A DNA stretch of 64,000 nucleotides, taken from assembly GCA_015698045.1 (NCBI GenBank), contig BLAL01000242.1:5001-69000 (forward strand), read 5' to 3'. Made by a program: the position numbers and the translations under genes. Every line of letters begins with the position of its first letter. Within the stretch, counting starts at the first letter, position 1. Under the pieces are notes generated by a model, which saw nothing but the letters and a program-made list of their open reading frames with translations, did no database searches and was not told where the DNA came from. This DNA comes from Rhizophagus clarus (taxonomy: Eukaryota > Glomeromycota > Glomeromycetes > Glomerales > Glomeraceae). Shown here in pieces: positions 56,601-64,000 of the stretch.

Positions 56601-58777
56601 AATTCGAACTTTTAATTTATATTAATGTATTATATGCATAACATATGTTAAGAAAATGACCAATTTTTTTCGTTTTATTATTTGGATTAAAAGATTGTGA
56701 TAATTGAAAGAAATTAATTTTTTTTTTTTTTTTCTTTTTCAACAAATAAAGAAAAAAATATTTTTAATTTTTACTTAAAATACCATAAATATTAATCCAT
56801 TCTCATTTTTTATCATTTCGTTTGTTTATGATTATGCAAGTAATTAATATTTAATGATTTTGCGCGTATATCAATACTTTCTAAAGAAGTTTTCTTGAAC
56901 AAACCAGAATAAAACAAGATGAAGCGTTACATGTTTATCAGTCTAAGGGGGCAAATAACATCAATTGAAATAATATAACGTAACAATACAAGCAAAATGT
57001 TATCATTGTGGATCTTTCGTAGGACACGGTTATCGCATTACAATTAATTGATCGATCGATTTTAATTAAGCCTTTATTATCATAATATTAAACACCAATT
57101 TCTTAAAGAAAAAGAAGAATTATAATAATTGTCGGCTAAATTATGATAAAAAAAAAATAAATATTATTTTATTTATAGCGGGTAATGACAGAAATAAATG
57201 GAATTGAATTATAAATGAATTAATTATAACAAATTTAGGTATGAAATCATCTGTAGATCACATATATCCATTCATGTTGTGATACTTCCCAGGGTAAGGA
57301 AATTGATTTATTTATTATTTTTTAAGATATTATTTAGTGTTCTTCAATGAGCTTTTTTCAAAATAGAAAACAAATGATTTAAATAAAATAAATTATTGTT
57401 TTATTATCTTTGGTCCATTGATGATCCATTTATGGCAAAAAAAAAAAAAAAATACTATTTTTAATTCCGGCCAAAATTAGCAACTTTTAAGACTGCTAAA
57501 TTAGTAATTAAATTACTGTTATTGAAAATTAAAAAAAGTTTGTTAAGCACAGTATAATGAATTAAACTAGAATCTCGGGGATGTCAAAGTTGAAGACTAA
57601 AACAGATTATTATAATTTATGTCGTATTTCTCGATATACTGGATTTTTGAAAAATGTTATTATTGGAATGGACTGGTCAGGTATATCGAATTTCATAGTG
57701 ACTATCGTGAATTAACATTCAAAAATATATTAATTAAATTTACTCGCTATATTCAACTAAAATAAAATAACATCTAGTAACTTAATAGCAAACTTTGGAT
57801 TTTAGTAATTAAATTAAATTAAACTTACTAATTGCTTAGAATTTTTTTTTATATCGTACCGTATAGCACTGAGAACGCGAGATTTTTTTGTGACGTAAAA
57901 AGATGTCATGTGAATATATAATGATTCACGCCATATTTAAATTCACCTTAGTCAAATATGGACTAGCGATCATTCGTCATTTTATTGACTTTCACGCCAC
58001 GCGTGATAAAAATTAGTTCGCACTTTTGAATAGAAATTAACTCGAATAACTGAAATATGTGAACAAATCTTAGATTCATTCAAGATTATTTTAATTACTG
58101 CGTAATTATTATAATTAAGTGTACGTTAACCTCGCTACAAGTTGATATAGGCAAACAAGTAAAATTTTTAGTATCTCATCCATATAAATCCGGCCCGCAA
58201 AAACTTTTATTTTAAATCAAACTCTAAAAGTTGTTTGACTAATTTAATAAAATGTTTGCCTGGGTCAGCGATTGGTCAGCGAAAAAATTTATGTTTCCCG
58301 CCGATTATGATTGGACAAAATGGGAATCAATAAAATGAATTCGCTGCAGAAATTTATCGGTAAATAACATATATAAAGGGGATATCAAATTTAGAGGTGC
58401 AAACTTAATTGAAGTAATTGTGACGTAACTAATTAAGTCATATGTCGTAATTAGTTAAGTCCTGAGTAGAGCGTAAGTTTGCATCTCTAATTACATCATG
58501 TACCCGGGGTGTACGAAGTTGTAACCTGCGATATATTTGACGAGCAATATTTTTCAATTACAAAGTTAAAATATACACTTTATTACAAAAATAATAATCT
58601 TATATGTTGTATAATTGTTACATGAAATGTTTATGATATTGATAATGTAATGTATGAATACTAATTAAAATGTCCAATATTTACATTTGTATTTATCCCA
58701 ATGAATGTTTTTTAAATTAAAAATCACGCGTTAACCATTAATTGTGCGTCGTTCATACGCTCATCTAAAATGTATAT

Positions 58778-60745
58778 TTAATTTGTGTTCTTCGGAGCAA
58801 AGCATATAAACTTCAAGTCCTTTTCTAATTCCTTCAATGTCTTGTTTTTACAAATACAATTATCTCCTATTTCACAATTATCATCAACTTCAATATCTAT
58901 TTTTTTAATTATATTAGCTTTTTGTTTCATAAAAATTGGACCACAATTATCTTCTCTATTAGTGCATAAACTAATATATTTTGGTTTAGGTTTAATAAAT
59001 AATATTTTCTTATTACGATCTTTAAAGTGTAACATTCTAGATTTAGGGTGACTCAAAATTACAAGTGTATTAAAAGTAAAATCTGGCAAATTTACATAAT
59101 GTCTCTTTTCAAAGCAATAAGAAAATATGTATGAACCAATTTTTCTATTTTCTTGATCATTGAAGAAATGATGCCCAATTACAAAAGAATCTTTTGGCGG
59201 ATCTTTTATAATAGGAATTCCAATACAATGAAAATTTTTTCTATATTCAAAATCTAATAAATATTTTACATATTGTTTTCGACAATTTGATGAGATAAAT
59301 TTATCACTTTGAACTTTCAATTGAATATTAAAATCTAATTGATTAAAATTAAAATTTGTAACATAACCAATAATCATCCATCTAACCCTCAAGTTACATT
59401 CCCGATTTCTAAACCTTTGTCTTTTCTGAATACAATGAATCAGAAGTTTTGGATTTCCAATCGACGGACAAAGAATTTGACAGCAAAAGCAATCTTTTTT
59501 CGTTCTTTCAGTGTCAATTACTGTTGCAAAAACACTACAATCGGCTTCTTTGTTATAATAAGTTTCCGAAATAAAATCTGGTATTTTTAATTCAAATTCA
59601 TTTGACATTCCATATTCTCTTAATTTATAGGTAGGAATATCTTCAACAGTTGAATAATGAATTATTTTTCCCGTCAATTCTAAGACTTCTCTACGTAAAT
59701 TGACAGGCAAACGTTCAAATATACTAATTGGTTCTCCAAATTTTATGCATCCCCATTTTCTAAAATCTTCTAAAGTTCTAGACCATTCTGTTTCATCAAA
59801 ATCTTCATAACCAAACTGATCTCCTCCAATTAATTCGAATCCTTCATTATTAAAAGTGTTTTTTTTATTCCACATTTTGATAAACTTTTTTCTCGCTGTA
59901 ATATCTGTATCCCGAACACCTGCACTTGCCGCTGCTTCGTTAGAATTGTTTTCCATATATTCTCTTGAAGCATTTGATTTTTTTATTAAAATTCTTCCTC
60001 CTAAAGTAATTTCAGTTGGAATGAATTTTCCAAATCTTTCTGTTATTCCCTTGAGATTTCTAGGATCTTCGGATTTTATAACGTCTTTTACTGCTTCAAT
60101 AAAACTTTTTGTCGGTTTTAATTTATTTAATTTTAAGGTTACCTTACTATATTCGCTTATTTTACAAGTTGAATTAGTTACATAATTACATTCATTAGCT
60201 CTAAAATTTTCTGCTGTTATTCCAAATTTCGCAAATTCATGTGCGTTAGCTTCCGCAGTAAAGCATGAAATTTTCATGTTCTTAAAATCCTCGTTTGTGT
60301 TAATTTCTTTTACATTATATTGGTATTTATTATCAACGTTAATCATCTTACAATCTTCTATTATAAATGCTCTCTCATTAGCTTCCTTAAATTCACCATT
60401 AATTCGTCCAAATTCTAATTTATTCTTATTACATAAATATTTTCGATCAGGTTCAGAATCTTTCTTTAAATATAAAATTTTATCTCTCCCTACAATTTCT
60501 TTTAAAATTCTTTCTCCTTCTTCTTCTCTTGCAATTACTTTATCATTTTTTATTGCGAATGATAATATTCCCATATCTATACTTTTATCTTCAAGTCTTT
60601 TACGAACTTTTGATAATTTTTCGTCAAGATTTAAATGAACAAATTTATTCAATGATGGATCGTTTACTTGAACTGTTACATCTTCTAAGTCAGTTAAACT
60701 ATTATTGCTAGTATTGCTAAAAAAGTAATTGTAAACAGTTAGCAT
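58778..60745 (-). CDS. MACPF-like (DUF7431-type) protein
   Basis: Single exon of 655 codons from the ATG at 60745. Residues 21-85 form a small N-terminal domain with a ubiquitin-like pattern. Residues about 150-355 resemble a membrane-attack-complex/perforin core: FGKFIPTEITLGGR at 238-251, then GGDQFGYEDFDETEW at 307-321 and ISIFERLP at 340-347, the order expected at the end of such domains. The C-terminal ~250 residues contain Cys-rich stretches (CFCCQILCPS near 425 and CEIGDNCICKNK near 630). No signal peptide. Fungal members of this group are large lineage-specific families of unknown role; pore formation is not shown. It stands alone with over 2 kb of empty flank on each side. Confidence 0.65.
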   Translation of the reverse strand: MLTVYNYFFSNTSNNSLTDLEDVTVQVNDPSLNKFVHLNLDEKLSKVRKRLEDKSIDMGILSFAIKNDKVIAREEEGERILKEIVGRDKILYLKKDSEPDRKYLCNKNKLEFGRINGEFKEANERAFIIEDCKMINVDNKYQYNVKEINTNEDFKNMKISCFTAEANAHEFAKFGITAENFRANECNYVTNSTCKISEYSKVTLKLNKLKPTKSFIEAVKDVIKSEDPRNLKGITERFGKFIPTEITLGGRILIKKSNASREYMENNSNEAAASAGVRDTDITARKKFIKMWNKKNTFNNEGFELIGGDQFGYEDFDETEWSRTLEDFRKWGCIKFGEPISIFERLPVNLRREVLELTGKIIHYSTVEDIPTYKLREYGMSNEFELKIPDFISETYYNKEADCSVFATVIDTERTKKDCFCCQILCPSIGNPKLLIHCIQKRQRFRNRECNLRVRWMIIGYVTNFNFNQLDFNIQLKVQSDKFISSNCRKQYVKYLLDFEYRKNFHCIGIPIIKDPPKDSFVIGHHFFNDQENRKIGSYIFSYCFEKRHYVNLPDFTFNTLVILSHPKSRMLHFKDRNKKILFIKPKPKYISLCTNREDNCGPIFMKQKANIIKKIDIEVDDNCEIGDNCICKNKTLKELEKDLKFICFAPKNTN

Positions 60746-60934
60746 GATGTCTATAATGTGTTTTTATTTTATAAAAAATGAACGTATTTATATTTTTTGG
60801 AGAGATTGAATTCTTTTAATATATTTTACTAATTGTAACTAATAAAAATTCAGGATTTTGATCTCCGTTACGATGAGGAAAATTTTAACTTAGAAAATTC
60901 GATTAAAATCTTCATGTTACAATCTGATATTTGG

Positions 60935-60965
<31 letters not shown>

Positions 60966-61976
60966 GTTCAGAATTGTTATTGTGTGGCGTTTGAGCATGC
61001 GCATCATATACAAATGTGTCCTTTAAAAAAATTCTATATGGAAGAGATTGTGTGAATGAGATAAAAATAGCAATTGATTAACAAGATTATACAAACCGAT
61101 CATAAAGTTTTACCAACATTATGTATAGTGCCATTCAAATTATTAGATGATTGACTGCGCGCATAATGTTATTACACATCGGAGTTTTGTTCCGTTATCT
61201 GTTATGCTGCGTATGGCGAATGCAACTATCGTGAATTCTTTCATGGAAATCTATTTCATTTTCAGTATTTGTGGCTGGAAACTACTAGAAGTTAATCTAT
61301 TGCTTGCTTGGACGGGAGGATGAAGAATAAGGCCGAGGGTGTATTTTTTTTTTGCGCAAGTCTAAAAAAGATTGCGGGTCTTGCCTAAAGAATGATGGAA
61401 ATTGACACATTGCAGCGTTAGCTAGCGATCTTGCCTTTTCCTATACAGTATCTAAGGAGCAGTATTTTTATGGTAATGGTTTGTGGCTAGTACATATGTG
61501 GCAACGATGTTACGAGCGATGTTATGGTCGTTGATCCTTTATTTCCTTTTCACTGTTGGAACGTGATGGCTAAATGCCGATTATTAATGAGTAATGCGGT
61601 ACTGTAATATTTCTTATCAAGTTGTCGTCTGCTCCAAAAATATTTTAACGATAATAACAATAGTAGGAATAAATCCATAATCCATAATGGAAATTTATTA
61701 TTCCCGACATATTTCCCCGACTCCGACATTTATTACAGTTAACTTTTTTATATTATTGCAACTCTTTTTTTGAGATAATTTATACATCGCCCCTGCGATG
61801 TTATCGCCTCCATTTTGTCACCCGTGTCACACCCCTACTTTTTTCATTTTTTCATATATATTCCAGGGACAGAATCTTTTTTGTTGTAAAAAATCTATTT
61901 TTCACATACTGTTAAACGTCACATAATTAATTTTAGCCGGCATTACATAAGGCGATGCGTCGCGGGGGCGACGTTC

Positions 61977-62405
61977 TTTTTTTTTTTTATGGACGTAATT
62001 TTATATGTAAAAATTAACGATTTTTTATCTTTAATAATTTTTACAAAAAATTAATGTATTTATTACAACAATTAATACTTTCACAAAAAAATTTTTTTTT
62101 TTTTTCATAAAAATTATAAATTTTCACAAAATTAATGTTTTATTGTATAGAACAATATTTTTTTTTTAAAAAAAAATATTTAGATAATAATGAATTGCAT
62201 TTTTTTTTTATAGACGTAAATGTAAAAATTAATGATTTTTTATCTTTAATAATTTTTACAAATAATTAATGTATTTATCACAACAATTAATACTTTCACA
62301 AAAAAATTTTTTTTTTTCATAAAAATTATAAATTTTTACAAAATTAATGTTTTATTGTATAGAACAATATTTTTTTTTTTTTTAATATTTAGGTAATAAT
62401 GAATG
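61977..62405 (+). repeat. ~205-bp direct tandem duplication
   Basis: Copy 1 (61977-62197) and copy 2 (62200-62405) share GACGTAA, TGTAAAAATTAA(C/T)GATTTTTTATC, ATTAATGTATTTAT, ACAACAATTAATACTTTCAC and GTTTTATTGTATAGAACAAT in the same order with few differences outside the T-runs. Confidence 0.85.
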
Positions 62406-62570
62406 TCAGGGATAATAAAATTCGGGATAATGAATGTCGGGAATAATGAAGTTTTGAGATTTTAAATTTTCAGGATAATGAATGTCGGGAATAATGGATG
62501 AAATTTGAGATTTTGAATTTTCGGGATAATGATTTGTCAGGATTGTGAACGTCGGGCTTGTATTATAACG
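62405..62570. repeat. CGGGATAATGAATGTC motif cluster
   Basis: At least six spaced copies of (C/T)(G/A)GGA(A/T)AATGAATGTCGGG-type units separated by GAGATTTT(A/G)AATTTT spacers. Inverse motifs (TTATTATTCCCGACATATTT) occur at about 61690-61740, so together they may be the two ends of one repeat that contains the duplication. The minus-strand ORF here is a translation of the repeat. Confidence 0.5.
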
Positions 62571-64000
62571 GGATCCTGATCGTCGAGGGCTCGAGGATCT
62601 AACGGAACCGTTTGGAGCGTCCGATAGATTAGGTAAAAAATGTATCAACATATTGCATAAGATTTACGACAAAAATTACGTAATATCGCATCGTATAATG
62701 ATTTATGATTGCGCCACAATGATTCTATCCAGTTAATTAATTTCAGGCACATAGTTTGCCAGATATTTATTGGTCGTTATAAAAGTTTTTTTTTATAAAA
62801 AAAAAAAATAAATAAACCAAGCATAAAGAATCTCTTAAAAATCTAAAAATTCATTAAAATTTGGTTAAATAATCACAAGATGAAAATATATCATTAATGT
62901 AAAAATAAAAGGTAACGATTTCTACGCAAAAATAATAAAAGTGTGTAACATAATGATTGATAAACAGCCGCGGCGTGAGAGAATTACAAGGTCATTAAGC
63001 GATATATATATATTACATATCGTAAAGTTATAAAATCGGTTTTCATATCACAATTTGTCTTTTTTGAACCCGGTCACCCATATTTTTATTTTAAATTCAA
63101 AAATTTTTAACCAACATTATCGTTGCATTATGTTAGGTGGTTGGGCGTCGAAAGTTCATACTACTGGCAAGATTTCTAAAAAGTAACCCTATGTCAACTA
63201 TAACTTTAAACAATCCTTTATAATTTTTATTTTAATTTAATCACTCCTAGGCAGTCCTAGGGCAGTCTTACATTAGACCAATAAAAAAAAAATGAAATAT
63301 GTGTATTTCACAAATTTTATGCGTTGATTTTATCGATCAACTGTATCTAATGATGATCGTAATTAAAAACCGCTCGATAATAAATAAATTTCACAAGAAT
63401 TACATGAGATTGAAAATGAATAAATTGAAACAACAATAGGAAATAGGAATATAGTACGCACATTTCTCGAAAATTACGCTAAACATGGTAAAATTGTATA
63501 CGTATGCGTAATTATTACAATCAATCGATTTTTTACTACGAGTACTGCGAACAATTAAATTTCTTAACTTTTTAATGTTGAGAATATTCCTACATTATGG
63601 AATATATTCAAATATACGAAGGACTTTGCCGAATTAAAATTTATATCGGTTTAACAGTTTTTGATTAAAATAAAGACATAAATGTGTATTTTAATATATA
63701 TAACAGCTATTTCACAAATTATTGACAACTACGTAAACTTTGGTTTAACCAAAAAAATATTTACTAAATTATTTAATAACAGAATTTAAAAAACAAGGTA
63801 AAATGACTATTATATTAATTTAGTGAAGAAAGGAGCTAACCATAATCGATTATCCTATATGAAGTGATACGTTAAACCCGCATTAGGTTTTAATTGTATA
63901 CCAGGTAATTAAATGTTTGTTTTGCCGGAAAAACTTCTTAGAGAATTATTTTAACGTTTAAATTTTATTAATCTTATTGTAGATCTGTTTGATTTGATTT

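Larger units (their letters stand above)
44810..58777. other. Gene desert, 14 kb
   Basis: No gene I can defend. It has many A or T homopolymers (for example T27 at about 53003-53029), (ATT)n at 55918-55940, AT-only stretches at 50630-50800, a short direct repeat (TTTTCTGCCCA(T/C)(G/A)CATATATTGCA) at about 45653 and 45730, a foldback at 46454-46585 and seven ACGCGT palindromes between 47826 and 54280. Longer frames at 45368-45682, 54452-54859 and 55299-55523 are low-complexity or chance. Confidence 0.5.
60746..64000. other. Intergenic, 3.3 kb
   Basis: GC-richer at about 61180-61560 but without a convincing frame. It contains a tandem duplication (61977-62405) and a cluster of CGGGATAATGAATG motifs (62405-62570). 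Near 61795 (CATCGCCCCTGCGATG) and 61952 (GGCGATGCGTCGCGGGGGCG) there are partly inverted GC-rich blocks. Nothing else recognised up to the window end. Confidence 0.45.

Noticed and set aside
58785..60711. Five plus-strand ORFs of 60-120 codons
   Set aside because: All are antisense shadows of the 655-codon MACPF-like gene.
62406..62651. 81-codon minus ORF with Ser/Pro/Arg-rich start
   Set aside because: Most of it is translation of the CGGGATAATGAATG repeat. The first ~35 codons look protein-like, but no continuation was found upstream.

Overview
The window is strongly AT-rich and eukaryotic. It has short spliceosomal introns (about 58-110 nt), pyrimidine-rich stretches just upstream of start codons, F-box/leucine-rich-repeat-like paralogues, a MACPF-like (DUF7431-type) protein, an HMG-box-like gene, and a very high load of decayed transposable elements. 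This combination fits an arbuscular mycorrhizal fungus of the Rhizophagus type (Glomeromycotina). That placement comes from recognised family styles and was not checked by any search. No rRNA, tRNA or CRISPR array could be supported.

Layout. 1-15.4 kb is a nested transposon graveyard. One old minus-strand Gag-like gene (coiled coil, then zinc knuckle) runs from 11487 down to 3. It is cut into four pieces by three insertions: TE1 at about 446-2494, a MITE at 3879-4937, and TE2 at about 5203-11199. The MITE itself carries a TA-flanked pogo/Tigger-like MITE at 4133-4608. TE2 itself carries a Tc1/mariner-type transposon at 7570-10981, which encodes a spliced DDE transposase and a convergent zinc-binding/SAM-domain gene. 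TE1 and TE2 both hold tandem arrays of exon/intron-like cassettes. Next to these lie a divergent, stop-riddled retroviral-type integrase pseudogene (11545-12594), two small Cys-rich or Lys-rich ORFs, an 11-bp-type minisatellite and a hAT-type MITE.

15.4-27 kb holds a possible small gene with GC-rich codon use, a degenerate SET-domain gene (16404-17678), a broken F-box gene, an intact F-box/LRR gene (22541-24130) next to a purine/pyrimidine minisatellite, and a six-exon HMG-box-like gene (24791-26467). 27-37.5 kb holds two tandem F-box paralogues (27983-29578 and 32558-34156). The second copy has gained an 812-bp MITE in its promoter and a 226-bp TA-flanked MITE downstream. An internally deleted Tc1 element nested in a repeat bearing TTTCACCGACA motifs and a tyrosine-recombinase-like remnant follow.

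37.5-64 kb is gene-poor. The convincing genes are an orphan protein at 39049-39903 and the 655-residue MACPF-like protein at 58778-60745. The 14-kb stretch 44.8-58.8 kb holds no gene I can defend. It contains foldback DNA, homopolymers and a cluster of ACGCGT palindromes.

The genes do not form a pathway. The biology here is lineage-specific gene families (F-box, HMG, MACPF-like, SET-like) among nested mobile elements. Nearly all the premature stops, and the lost catalytic glutamate of the Tc1-type transposase, can be explained by C-to-T or G-to-A changes.
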